Below are positions 32,439 through 43,381 of a stretch of 64,000 nucleotides of DNA, in pieces. The notes beneath the pieces were generated by a model. That model ran no database searches. It had not been told where the DNA came from and saw only the letters and a program-made list of their open reading frames with translations. The position numbers were made by a program, and so were the translations under genes. The stretch comes from Fragilariopsis cylindrus CCMP1102. Its lineage: Eukaryota; Bacillariophyta; Bacillariophyceae; Bacillariales; Bacillariaceae. The stretch is from NCBI GenBank assembly GCA_900095095.1, contig FMBT01000291.1, positions 248,001 to 312,000 of the forward strand, given 5' to 3'. Each line of letters begins with the position of its first letter. The first letter of the stretch is position 1.

Positions 32439-35400
32439 ATGTCCCATCCACAACAACCCCTCTTTCAATACCTACGACATGCTACAGATGAAAAAAGGGG
32501 ACGATGTCTTGTCGCCACTGATGAAATACAAAAGGCTCAATTGATATTTCTGGAGCGACCCGTAATTGCCATGCAGTCCATCGGAAATTCTCATGAGGGT
32601 GTCTTGGTGTGTAGCTACTGTATGGCCTTTTGTGGAAGACCTAAACAGGCACTCGATGTGGCTTCGGATCCTACTCTCTTAATGGAAATCGCGACAACGA
32701 ACGGCGATAGCGATGGCGATAGCGATGGCAATGGCGATGACGGTCTCAACAATAATGCAATTGAAGATAAACACACTATACATTGCTGTAGTCACAAATG
32801 CGGTCACATCTATTGCAGTCGTGAATGTCAACAAGATGACTGGGAATGGGGTGGGCATCAAGAATTGTGTACAGGAACGATCCCGGAGCAGGAAATGGAT
32901 ACTAACAGCATCGGCAAAGAAGACGAGATCCCTTCGATGCATCCCCTCTTACAGTTTAAAATGCATGCACGAGAAACTAATGAAATCTTCCTATTGGTTG
33001 CCACCTGGCTGGTTCGGATACTCAAACAAAACTTGCCGTATTATGACGATGACAGTATGCACGATCATCCGTATACTGACTTTCAAATGAATGCATGGTG
33101 GGACGTCAAGACGACAGAATTATTGGCTCAACCCGGTGACAGAACAAGTAGCATCGCTGAAGCGAAGTCATTAGAATTAATCTTAAAAGAACTATGTAGC
33201 GAATCTCACTCGTTTCTATCACAGGCATTACTATTGAATCAACAAAATGATGAGGTAGTTTGTTCTTTTAGTAACTCACTGTGGCTTACACCGCTGGGAA
33301 TGGCAAGATTGGTCGGTTCACTGGAACAAAATTGCTTAGGAATACGAAGAAAGCATGCGCTTCAACACGGCATAATGAATGATACCGACTTGAGACACGG
33401 GCTACATACAGAATTGATTCAGTGTCTAGAAGAAGCTGGATTAATTGGAGACGAAGAAGATGAATCCGAAGCCGACGATGACGACAAATGCGGTGACGAT
33501 GAATGCCATGACGACGAATGCAATGACACCAAATGCGATGACGCAAAATACGACGATAACAATGATGTTCATACCGATAACCGTAACCATAACCGCAACA
33601 ATAAAGACGATGTTGATGACGACGTTGACAATAACGATAATGATAACAACGACGATGGTGTTGATGATGATTCGGGGATGAAAAAAGGTGTTGTATCGGA
33701 ATATTCTCATGATGAAATTGCGGACTTTTTTGCAGGCTTGACAACAGATGACGAATGGTACGATTTCATTCGGCCACTAGATGGGATCTCACATTATTCG
33801 ACTGCTACCAAGATGAATCACTCTTGTGATCCGAATGTTATCTTAGTGTACGAGACGCGAGGTTGGGGAAGAGATCATCCCTTAGTTGCATACTGTATCG
33901 CACTCAGAGATATTGCTCAAGGTGAAGAATTGACAATTAGCTACATTACTTCCGAGGATCCATACGAGAAGCGACAAGCTGATTTGGCGAATTATGGATT
34001 TATTTGTACATGTTCTAAATGTAGTCGAGAAAACGACGATACCATTGAAGGAGAGAAATATTGTGTAGAATGCACAAACTCCCTAGATGAAGACGACCTA
34101 TTCGGAGACGACGACGACGACGACGACGGTGGTCAGAATGTCAAAGAAGCAAATAACCATATGGAGTTCCACAAAAAGAAAGGATCGGTGACGAAGAAAG
34201 AGAAGATTATGATGACAATCAACTCGAACCGATTCTAAACAATTTAAATCAGGCTTCAATACCAATCGCTTACTTGGCACCAGCTTTGAACTACGTTATA
34301 AAAGAAGCTTCTTCTCTTTTGCAAGCTTTGCGAAGTACAAAAGGAGCAGAGAACGAAACGATCATCGAAGATTTGCTAGAGCAGAATATACATGCATTGA
34401 GAGACCGGGATTTCGCATCTTGTCGTATTGTTGGATCCGGCTTAGAACTAATTCTTTACAATCAACTTGAGTCCAATGGATCGTGGTCAAGTTCATTATA
34501 TAGATCATCTTATTGGTTTGCATCAATCACAGCGTCAATTGGCTACGCTAATGAGGGAAGCTTCCTGGTTTCAATGAAATATTTAGACAAGGCAACTATA
34601 TTGGGACTAGACCGGAAAAAATTAGAGTTCTATTTTGGATATGTGGAGCTATTCGCGTCACAAATGGCAGTTGGCCCATGTCCGATAGCTGTCGACTGTA
34701 AGATCTCTGACTTTCAAAGTCCCGAACTCAAAGAGTTAGTTGCTACCAATGCTCTTTCAAAGCCGATACAATTTCCGGTCAATGAGATGATTATTACTTC
34801 ATTCGATCAATCCATTGCATGTGTTATCCGAGACGTAGCATCTGAATGGCCAGCATTGAGAAAGTGGAGAGCTATGGATGTTTTGGCAAGGGAGTTCGGG
34901 CACCGTTTGGTACCCATCGAAATCGGTTCTATGACAAATGGAATGGAAGAAGCTGTTGTTACATTTCGACAATTTGTATCAAAATATCTCTCTACAAGTT
35001 CTACGAAAGATTGCTGGAGTCTAGACGATGCTTAATGGATAGAAAATCCGTTGCTTACATTGCGCAGCATCCCTTGCTTGATCAAATACCAGCTCTTTGC
35101 TCAGACATCGATATGAATCCTTGTGGAGTTCAACCAACAAATATCAATATTTGGATGGGAACAGGTGGAACCCGTACTCCCTTGCATTTTGATAGTTACG
35201 ATAACTTACTTGTACAGCTTGTGGGTGCGAAGTATGTTCGACTTTACGATAGGGAATGTTCGCCACAACTTTATGTAGCAAAGACACTTCTTATGGTGGA
35301 CAAGGAAACATGAGTGTATTGGATTGTGAACGGGAAGACTATGCAAGGCATCCATTAGCTAAGATACTAACTACAAAGAAGTATTGCTATATCCAGGCGA

Positions 35401-35478
35401 TTGCTTATTCATCCCAGCCCGGCATTGGCATTATATCCGGTCACTAGTACAAGCGTAAGCGTCAATTATTGGTTCTGA
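32439..35478 (+). CDS. MYND-SET (SMYD-like) methyltransferase continuing into a JmjC domain; five apparent -1 frameshifts
   Basis: Part 1 (32439-34180) has a MYND-like zinc region ([33 protein letters not shown]) nested in a SET domain with [22 protein letters not shown] and post-[15 protein letters not shown]; an Asp-rich insertion precedes the SET core. After A5 at 34173-34177 the frame changes and continues without any ATG through a helical, TPR-like region into a JMJD5/KDM8-like JmjC fold: [20 protein letters not shown], iron ligands H and D in PLHFDSYDN (35184-35192), GAKYVRLYD, and the distal His in RHWHYIRSL (35429-35431), ending VSVNYWF. Breaks at 34173-34177, 35032-35033, 35280-35282, 35375-35377 and about 35454 each need one added base; the joined length would be 1014 residues. 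Either one fusion protein with assembly errors or a decaying gene. Confidence 0.75.
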
Positions 35479-35961
35479 AGATTCCATTTCGGTTGGTTGA
35501 TTCAAAACATTTCCAAGTAGCATTAAAAGAAGCGATTGCTGAGTTTTGGGTTGTTTGGGAAGTTTTACAAAACTATATGCAAATATAGATATTGAACATA
35601 CTTTAATAATAACAATTTGCTTGTATTCGGGTAATTTCATTACTACTGTAGTATATCATCTAAAACAGTTGCCTCCAAGAGCTATTTGGATAGAATACTA
35701 ATCTGGAAATTAACGGTAAAATCCTACTGTTGTAGCATTTCCCGTACTGAGTAAGGACGCCCCTTTGAGTCGTGTTCATAGTTCATTTTTCATTAATTAC
35801 CACGAGCATATATAATATTGAAATACGGCCTAAAAGTTTCATGTTCAAATGTGGGTGTGTAAAATGCAAACGATCCAAATTACATCGATGCACTGAGAAT
35901 CGAGATTAAGAATTAACTCTATTATTGTATACGAGTAGCCAATCGCAAAAACTCAAAAAAC

Positions 35962-37370
35962 ATGAGTGCTTCATCTCCTTTTCGGTCTCATTTACTACAG
36001 CAATGGACCAAAGGTGCTGGTCGTTCGCCAATCGGCGTAGCCACATGGCTAAAGAAAGCAATCGACGAAGATACGGAAGAGGATAACAGTAATCCTCGCC
36101 GGTCACAAACACAAAGTTCGAATCTATATCGATCCACACAAACCTTGTCTTCGAAGGATGTATCACTGTCTTCAATGCATGCTTTGTGGTCAGCTTCTGT
36201 GAAGCGTAAGAAAAATGAAGTAAAGAACCGTGATGTGCTCTCTTCGACTGGATTATCATCTGCAGCAGTTGCCACCGAGAACCACGACGAAGAAAAAAAT
36301 GATATCCCGCTCGGATCCCTTACGGTCGACCGAAATTACATAACGAGGAAACTGTATTCGGATGCGATCAATAGCATGATGACACCAAAAGGAGGAGCCG
36401 CAGCCTCGAATGCAACAGACGACGATGAACGACGAGAACTACTTAAAACGGCGATCGATCGAGCAGTGAGAGTGGCACAAATCAACTGCAGTAGTAGTCA
36501 AAACGGGGAGGTAGTAGTAGTACCATTTGCATTCCGTCGATTTTTCTCGAATTCTCAATCTTCAGAACGTCTCACCGAAATAGGTTGTAGGGTCAACAAC
36601 AAGTTGGCTCAAACAAAAAATAATGACGACGAACATAATAAGGCGATGAATAATAGTAAGGTAAAGGAGTGGTCGAATAATAATGTACCAGCATTCATCG
36701 TCGCACTTGTTCACAACAATCAAAGAGCTACAAATGAGAAGGAGGAGGAGGAGTTAAACGACAATGATCCCTTCGAAGCGATGGAATATTCTCCGCCTGA
36801 AACCGAACAAAATCTTGAAGACGTAAGTTCCTTGTCTACCACTATCCACGATTACTACATCTATACTGTTGGGAGATTAGTGATAGTGACATAAGATTGT
36901 AGATGTCACTGCGTATGAATACATGAATGAATCATGAAATCACAACTAATAAGAGCATACTTAACTGAATATTCACACCGTCAATTTCTTGTGCTATCCT
37001 TCCTCTCTTTACTTTCTTCTTCTTTCTTTCAGTACGCGACCACTTGTGCTGCTGTACAAAATGTGATTACTTCTCTTCACACGGATGGATTTTGCACTAC
37101 TATGGTAAGGACGTAATTTTTTCTTTGTAAATGAAATAAATGTTATATTATTCACAACACCTCAAACTTTTTCTCTTAATTATCCCTCGCACATTATGGT
37201 AGTGTGCAGCGGAACCCATCATTAAAACATCCGCTTTTCGAAAATTAGTGAAGGCTGACTCTACCGACAGAATAGTCGCACTCATAATGGTAAACGAAAC
37301 GATAAATAATCAACCTAAAGAAGAGGAAATTGGATCTACAACGAGAGATCTTTTGATAGATCTACCGTAA
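35962..37370 (+). CDS. Nitroreductase-like flavoprotein (three exons)
   Basis: Exons 35962-36822, 37033-37104 and 37203-37370 join in frame (366 residues) through introns of 210 nt (GTAAGT...TTTCAG) and 98 nt (GTAAGG...GGTAG). The C-terminal half follows the nitroreductase fold: VVPFAFRRFF, VPAFIVALVH, the helix EDYATTCAAVQNVITSLH, GFCTTM and RIVALIMVNE. Nitroreductases reduce nitro, quinone or similar substrates with NAD(P)H and FMN. The usual N-terminal RRSxR FMN-phosphate motif is not visible; a Ser/Asn-rich N-terminus and linker replace it, so FMN binding and activity are uncertain. No signal peptide is seen. Confidence 0.68.
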
Positions 37371-37494
37371 ATATTCATATTCAGTAGTAACACGAAGTCA
37401 GTATATAACACAATTAAAAAATATTTCTATATGAAGTTTCCTGTGAATGCGTTCTATATTTACTGAAAAAGTAGTCCCCCTCCCCCTCTCTCTC

Positions 37495-39132
37495 TCATTG
37501 TCCTTTCGTTTTGTCCATTAGCGGGATGCCAACATGATGCAAAACTTTATCTCGATAATTATCGTTTTCCGCCATGTCTTTGAGGACATTCCATGCTTGT
37601 CGAAAATCAACATCGTCATCGGTTCGTTGTAACAAGATAGCAGCATCTATCGATGGCAAGGGTAAAGGACGATCGTCTCCTGAGGCATCGTACTGTGACG
37701 TATCGTAAGGTTGTCCCTCAATTAGTTCAGGAAGATTTCCTTCCTTAAACAAATCCATAAATGATCTATCTATCGCATTCTTAAGTTGAAAAACCCATCG
37801 TCCATAAATGGGTATACCAAAACGAAAGCCTAAAGCTTTGCCATCACCACAAGCTAACAACTTTAGAAAGTCACCCTGTGGTACATATGCCTTTAAGAAG
37901 GAAGCGTTTTTGTCTACTGCTCCGCCAATTTTGTGATCGTTATTGCTGCTACTCAAAAAGCGAGTGAGATTTTCAATAAGAATTGGACCAGCTCGTACTG
38001 CATACACTCCCGCCTTTGGTGGTGACGAGCGACTACCCGGAATCTCCATAGTACAACAATCTCCCGCAGCAAAGACATACTCATGGCTTATACTCTGAAA
38101 ATATTCGTTCACTTTAATCCAACCAGCTTTAGAAACAGCCAGTCCATTTGTTTGGAGCGACGACGACAATGTATGACTTCTCGCACCCGTCGCCCAAAGA
38201 CAATGCGTAAATTCAATACTTTCACCTGATTCTAATTTCAAAGAATTTTGATCTACACGATCAACCTTCGCATTGTTAACGATACATATACCGCGTTCAT
38301 CCATTCGGTGAATTAATGCTTCTCGATTGACTGGTGTTTCATCTGGAAATAGTCCGTCATACGAATTGAGCAGTGTAACTTTGATATTTTCTTCTCCCAC
38401 GATGGGTTTCCATCGTCCTACTATACTCATGGACAATTCAATACCAGCGGCTCCTCCTCCTACAACAATAACATTCACGGGTCGTTTATAGGAATTTTCT
38501 TCTAATGCAATTGTCGCTAACTCTACACGTCGAACCAATTCGGAAATTGGTCTCGTTGGTAGACAGAATTTTTTTGCACCAGGTATATCAATCAGACCAC
38601 GACTTGTAGAACCGATATCTATCGATATGGCGTCAAATGATATTCGTTGTTTTCCTGCTGTTATCACAATTTTATTATCAATATCAATGTCTATCACGCG
38701 ATCTCGAATAAACTGAATTCCGGACCACGAAGCTAGCGGCTGTAACTCAATAAGAGTTTCTTCGGGTGAATAAATACCACTTAATAATGAAGGAACCATA
38801 CCAGAATAACATGGATGATCAGTTAAGTCAATTAGTATAACATCTAAATTCTGTGGTCTACTAGCATGATTGAGTCCCTTGATAACTTGTACGTGTGCAT
38901 GTCCTCCTCCTATTAGAACAAGTGTTTTCTTCGTTTCCTTAGAAGAATTCGAAATAGAAGGATCAACGGTAGACTTTGATACCATCGTCATGGCGGTTGT
39001 GCTGATTATTCTTGTCTTGGTGGTAGAAAATGCAGATGTACATGCAATTAACATGAAAGCTAATTGAAACAGTAGGGTGCAAGAACAATGTCGATTGTTG
39101 TGCTTGCGAATCACTCCGGCGATATAGAACAT
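37495..39132 (-). CDS. Plastid-targeted type II NAD(P)H dehydrogenase-like flavoprotein (SelD N-terminal type)
   Basis: A two-dinucleotide-binding flavoprotein. The FAD motif is LVLIGGGHAHVQVIKGL; the GGGHAHV variant is typical of the oxidoreductase that is fused N-terminal to selenophosphate synthetase (SelD) in many bacteria and also occurs alone. The NAD(P)H motif is VNVIVVGGGAAGIELSMS, and the second FAD contact is YVFAAGDCCTME. An NDH2-like C-terminal region follows (DFLKLLACGDGKALGFRFG). No SelD domain is present. The N-terminus has a signal-peptide-like run (LLFQLAFMLIACTSAFST) with a SAF motif, suggesting plastid import. ATG 39132 is the first Met. Substrate (quinone or other) is not determined by sequence. 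Confidence 0.85.
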   Translation of the reverse strand: MFYIAGVIRKHNNRHCSCTLLFQLAFMLIACTSAFSTTKTRIISTTAMTMVSKSTVDPSISNSSKETKKTLVLIGGGHAHVQVIKGLNHASRPQNLDVILIDLTDHPCYSGMVPSLLSGIYSPEETLIELQPLASWSGIQFIRDRVIDIDIDNKIVITAGKQRISFDAISIDIGSTSRGLIDIPGAKKFCLPTRPISELVRRVELATIALEENSYKRPVNVIVVGGGAAGIELSMSIVGRWKPIVGEENIKVTLLNSYDGLFPDETPVNREALIHRMDERGICIVNNAKVDRVDQNSLKLESGESIEFTHCLWATGARSHTLSSSLQTNGLAVSKAGWIKVNEYFQSISHEYVFAAGDCCTMEIPGSRSSPPKAGVYAVRAGPILIENLTRFLSSSNNDHKIGGAVDKNASFLKAYVPQGDFLKLLACGDGKALGFRFGIPIYGRWVFQLKNAIDRSFMDLFKEGNLPELIEGQPYDTSQYDASGDDRPLPLPSIDAAILLQRTDDDVDFRQAWNVLKDMAENDNYRDKVLHHVGIPLMDKTKGQ

Positions 39133-39957
39133 CAAGAATCGATAAAGTATGAGAAGAAGGTCAACTAAATGGTCTTCGCTGACTTAATTGGAGTTTTAAT
39201 GCGAATATAATGAGATGGTACTGTACATATTAACAATTCTCAGTGTGTGTCGTGTTTAATCGAATTTCAGAAATTCATCGTAATCCCGAGCCCATCATCA
39301 ATTCAATTACACGTCATCAACGCACACACAGCGTCAAATCGAATTTCAAATAGAAGCTAATTAAGTCGTCAAAGTCACAGGGCCCTTTTCGACGAGCGAA
39401 AAAAAACAAACACAATAATACAACTAATAATGAAAAGGCGTCACGAAAGTTTTAGCGTGGTGGAAATGATATTTAGACTCTATAGGATTATAATTGCCAC
39501 TTGCAATCGATGCATTAGTACAGCAAACGCCCGCAAACGGTTTTCTATTTCCCATGGCAGGTTGTTTCAATCCCTCAATATAACAATTCAATTGCTTCAT
39601 TGGTGTTTCTATATCTTTCTTTTATATATTAAAGTAACAGTAATTTCTCATCCTACATCGTTCCTATATTATACAATATATTACTATTGCACTAGGCAAT
39701 CATCGAACCATCTTGATAAAGTATTGTATCTCCTTCTTATATCCCATACGGTATATTATCCATTCCATGGGTGGAAGTGCTTGTGACATGGGATTCGCAA
39801 ATAAAGATTAACAATAGAAGAAGCTAGTGCTATCCTACTGGTACACAAACCCTCTCTGTTTCTGATTCTGCTTCTTCTTTGACATACTGTATAATTCACC
39901 TTCGCGTTTAATTTAAGCCAGTATCATCTATAGTTATCGTACCTAATACTACCCCCG
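39133..39957. other. Intergenic
   Basis: A 118-codon plus-strand ORF (39430-39786) starts with ATG but looks like AT-rich noncoding sequence with random hydrophobic runs; I do not call it. The 5' part should contain the promoter of the flavoprotein gene. Confidence 0.45.
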
Positions 39958-41584
39958 TCATTGTCCTCTATCGCTCCAATGTGTGATACACTCAGCAAAT
40001 ACTTCCGGGTTTTCTGTTGCTGATTCCCAAAATGCATCGCAGAGACGTTGTGATGTCTCCTTCCACTTTTTATGAGCCGTTACGTACATAATGGCTGGTA
40101 CTCCAACGGTAACAGCGGCGTAACATGCTAATCCTGGTATAGCCATGGGATGTAAACTTAACCAGCTTACAGATTGCGTTGTAGTCATACCAAACCAGCC
40201 CCATATTCCGGCAGCTGGAACAGTTACATTGGCGGTCGTACCAGCTGCTGTCGCTGCTATCGTCGCAGTTGATTTCATTTGGCTTCGGAGTAATATTGTT
40301 GATGAATTAATTATTGTTGGGGTGGATTTAGGTCGTTTAACGTTAGTCCTCATTTGGTTATTAGCTTCTATTAGCTTATTAGCGAATGACAGAAAGGAAC
40401 AAAGTACGAGTACTCAAGAAACTTACCCCGCCGCTGTAAGCTCCAGAAAAGAGCTTTGTTTACCATATATAAGGCAACGCAAGTTTGTGCAGTTTTGTTT
40501 TGGTGAAATCCACATATAAGTACGACGTAGCGAAAACAATCGAACAAACGCATAGAAAATAAAACAGAACAAAACAAACATAATTAAACATAACAATCTT
40601 AGTATAATATAATATAATATAATATAATATAATATAATATAGCCTAGTATAATAAGGCCCCATACATACATACCTTGCTTGTAGGGTGGACCATTTCCCG
40701 GTCTTACACCAAAAGGCCACGCATTCGCAGTTTGCATGTACAACATGGTAGTCGGGGAGCAGTTCCGGATGTTGCATGATAAAACTGACTCTTGCCAATA
40801 CCATACCCACTGGATCAGATTTGAAATTGGTAGCGGTACCGGACCGATAGACCTGACATTTCCACCAGGAAGCTTGGTATTGTACCTTGTGCCATTTATC
40901 AGTATCGGTATATACACTTAATATTCCTTCTTGTTCGAGACTTAATAATGACGACGACGACGGCGATCGTGATGATAATTGTCTTCTCTGTATTATTTTT
41001 TCGTCTTGTTGCTGTTGCTGCCGTAATAAAGGATTATCTACCAGTACCGTTGTTTCTATTTCTGTTGATGATTTTATTCGTGTAGATTCTTCGATTGATT
41101 GCTTGGAATCTTGATGTTGGATCTTTTGTTGTTTTTGTTGCTTCTTCTGGTTTTTAGTTTCTACGTTGGAGAAATCTGCAATTGTTAATCGGACCGGTTT
41201 CCCTTCCTCATCATCGATGATATCCATCACAATTCCATGATGTTGGAAAGCATAAGGAAGTCCGCATAAACTTCTCCATTGATATACATGATCACCAACT
41301 TGAAGCTCTTCGCTTTCTAATTCGGGTATCACCTCTGGTGCTAGTGCTGCCACCGTTACATCTGTACAGTAAGTAGTGTCAGGAATCGTCATGGGAACAT
41401 CTTGGAGTGATTCTATTGATTGATCGACCAGTAAATTGATGTCGTTGTTACTTGATTTTCTATTTGTGTTGGCATTGTCATTGTTTTTGATGCTATTATT
41501 ATTATTATTATTATTATTATCACAAATGAATTGACATGTCAGTTCGGCTCCTGGCATTTCTCTACAATCGGAAGAGTAAGGCAT
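39958..41584 (-). CDS. LRAT-domain (NlpC/P60-like) protein, two exons
   Basis: Exons 41584-40674 and 40282-39958 join in phase across a 391-nt intron (GCAAG|GTATGT...CGAAG|CC), giving 411 residues. The LRAT fold is seen as GDHVYQWRSLCGLPYAFQ and HHGIVMDI (catalytic and supporting His) and the nucleophile motif HANCECVAFWCKTGKW. Such enzymes form thioester intermediates and act as acyltransferases or thiol hydrolases. A Gln/Lys/Ser-rich insertion separates the His and Cys halves. Exon 2 supplies a Gly/Ala-rich C-terminus with a membrane segment (IPGLACYAAVTVGVPAIMYV) and TAHKKWKETSQRLCDAFW. Splice sites were inferred by reading; the match of phase and the continuing C-terminus support them. 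Substrate unknown. Confidence 0.82.
40613..40641 (+). repeat. TATAA pentanucleotide microsatellite in the LRAT intron
   Basis: About six tandem TATAA units in the 5' half of the intron. Confidence 0.85.
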
Positions 41585-41995
41585 CTTCGGTAATGTATGA
41601 TATTGAGTTTGTACGGTGTAAAGATTTAGCTTGTTTGGTTAGTTGATTCATTGTTTCCCTTCTCAGTTCAGTTTGATGTTCCAACCGTTCCATCATAATT
41701 GTTATGTGTTTATTTTTTGTTCATGTCTTCAGTTCGATTTGAATTTTCTCTGCTTTCTGAATCGTGCATAGGAATCGTTCCCGCGGGACAGATTATTTTT
41801 TTGAGCCAAATAAAATATTCATAAGAATGAAAAATCAATCAATCCGATAATCTGAAATTCGACGATCTATCTCGCAATCACATCTCTTTTTATGTACAGT
41901 ACTTGAAATAGACACGGGTACATTGTAACGTAGCTATTGCTGTTCCGCTGCTAAAGGATAATAATCGATAATAAGCAAACGAAGAAGAAATAACA

Positions 41996-42937
41996 ATGTC
42001 GGTATCTAGTATTCCATTCTCTAATTATGGTGTTCTAACTGGTCAATTGTTTCTCTACGCTGGTGGTAGAGCGGCGTTTGAATCTCCATCGCCACCAATA
42101 AGCTCGACAGAGAAACTGTCAGAGAAAAAATTAATACTTTTAGGTGGATTATCTGATGGATTACTTCCTTGTCCGTATACCGATATGTTAGAAAAAGCAT
42201 GTCAGGATCAATCATGGTCCTTAGTTCAGCCTATCATATCAAGTTCCTATACTGGTTTTGGGAATGGATCATTGGAACGTGACTGTAATGAACTTCAAGA
42301 ACTTATGAGGTATTTAATAGAATTTCGAAATGGAAAAGAATTCGCAATCGTCGGTCATTCTACTGGTTGTCAAGATGCAGTGTATTTCTTAGAAAATGTA
42401 GAAAGTTCCTTAGTTTCAAGATTAAAAATGGTGGCACTACAGGCACCTGTTTCGGACCGAGAAGGAGCAATGCAACAAGAAGGTTACACTGAGAATATTG
42501 CTTCTGCGGAGAAAATGGTACAGGACGGGAAGGGACAAGAAATGGTACCTCGATCGTATTTTTGGGCACCAATAACAGCAAAACGATTTGTAGATTTATT
42601 TTCTATAGGTGGAGTCGATGATTACTTTTCAAGTGATTATACAGACGATGAATTAGCTCAACGGCTCCAACACGTAGGAACGCATCCTAATTTACATACA
42701 GCACTTGTTGCATTTTCTGGATCAGATGAATATATTCCTTCTCATGTTGATAGAAAATTACTTTCGAAAAGACTGGTTGATGCTATGAACACCTTGTGTA
42801 TCAAAGACGGTAACAATAGTAAAAATGTAGCAGAATTGCTCTACCTCGAATCTGGTAATCATAACCTTTCGAAAGGACCTACAGATGCAAAAATATTTGT
42901 CGATCGTATATCCGAAATTTTAAACCAAATCAATTAA
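41996..42937 (+). CDS. DUF1749-family alpha/beta hydrolase
   Basis: 313 residues, intact, no intron. The family start ILLGGLSDGLLPCPYTDML is followed by WSLVQPIISSSYTGFGNGSL and the nucleophile elbow IVGHSTGCQDAVYFLE, all characteristic of DUF1749 (UPF0613) serine hydrolases. The acid probably lies in AFSGSDEYIPSHVD, and the catalytic His in LESGNHNLSKGP. DUF1749 members relate to fungal siderophore esterases, but the substrate here cannot be read from sequence. No signal peptide is visible. The gene is divergent from the LRAT gene, and the 411 bases between them should hold both promoters. Confidence 0.85.
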   Translation: MSVSSIPFSNYGVLTGQLFLYAGGRAAFESPSPPISSTEKLSEKKLILLGGLSDGLLPCPYTDMLEKACQDQSWSLVQPIISSSYTGFGNGSLERDCNELQELMRYLIEFRNGKEFAIVGHSTGCQDAVYFLENVESSLVSRLKMVALQAPVSDREGAMQQEGYTENIASAEKMVQDGKGQEMVPRSYFWAPITAKRFVDLFSIGGVDDYFSSDYTDDELAQRLQHVGTHPNLHTALVAFSGSDEYIPSHVDRKLLSKRLVDAMNTLCIKDGNNSKNVAELLYLESGNHNLSKGPTDAKIFVDRISEILNQIN

Positions 42938-43381
42938 AGTAATAACAAAAGTGCAATTAAAATTCAATTCGTCTTTTTGATGCCATTTTTTCTAATTTTT
43001 AATATTCGATGGCATTTTGCTACACCAATCAATCAACCACGATTAACAGCGGCAAAAAAGTATACATATTAAAAAATTAATATGATTCAAAGCAATATAA
43101 ATATGACGACGATATATTATGATACCGGTAAAAGTTATATCAAAGTAAATTATTTCGTTTAGATTTCTTCATACCGCTAGGAACAGTACAGTAGAAATTG
43201 TTTGTGATAGAAAGCGAATTTATTAATGATGAATAGATAACATATTTTATTTTATATATGTATGTTATAATGCATACTATTTCGTTTGACAAGACACCCC
43301 TCTTTCATTCCACAATTCCAATAAAATGGAATGTATTTTTTTAAATAAAAAGATTGAACAAACTAACAATTTAACTTTCTT

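Noticed and set aside
34239-35478. Independent downstream JmjC gene
   Set aside because: No ATG before the conserved region and no intergenic space; kept as an alternative only if transcripts show a separate start.
39430-39786. 118-codon plus-strand ORF between the flavoprotein and LRAT genes
   Set aside because: Sequence looks like translated AT-rich spacer with Tyr/Ile/Leu runs and no conserved pattern.
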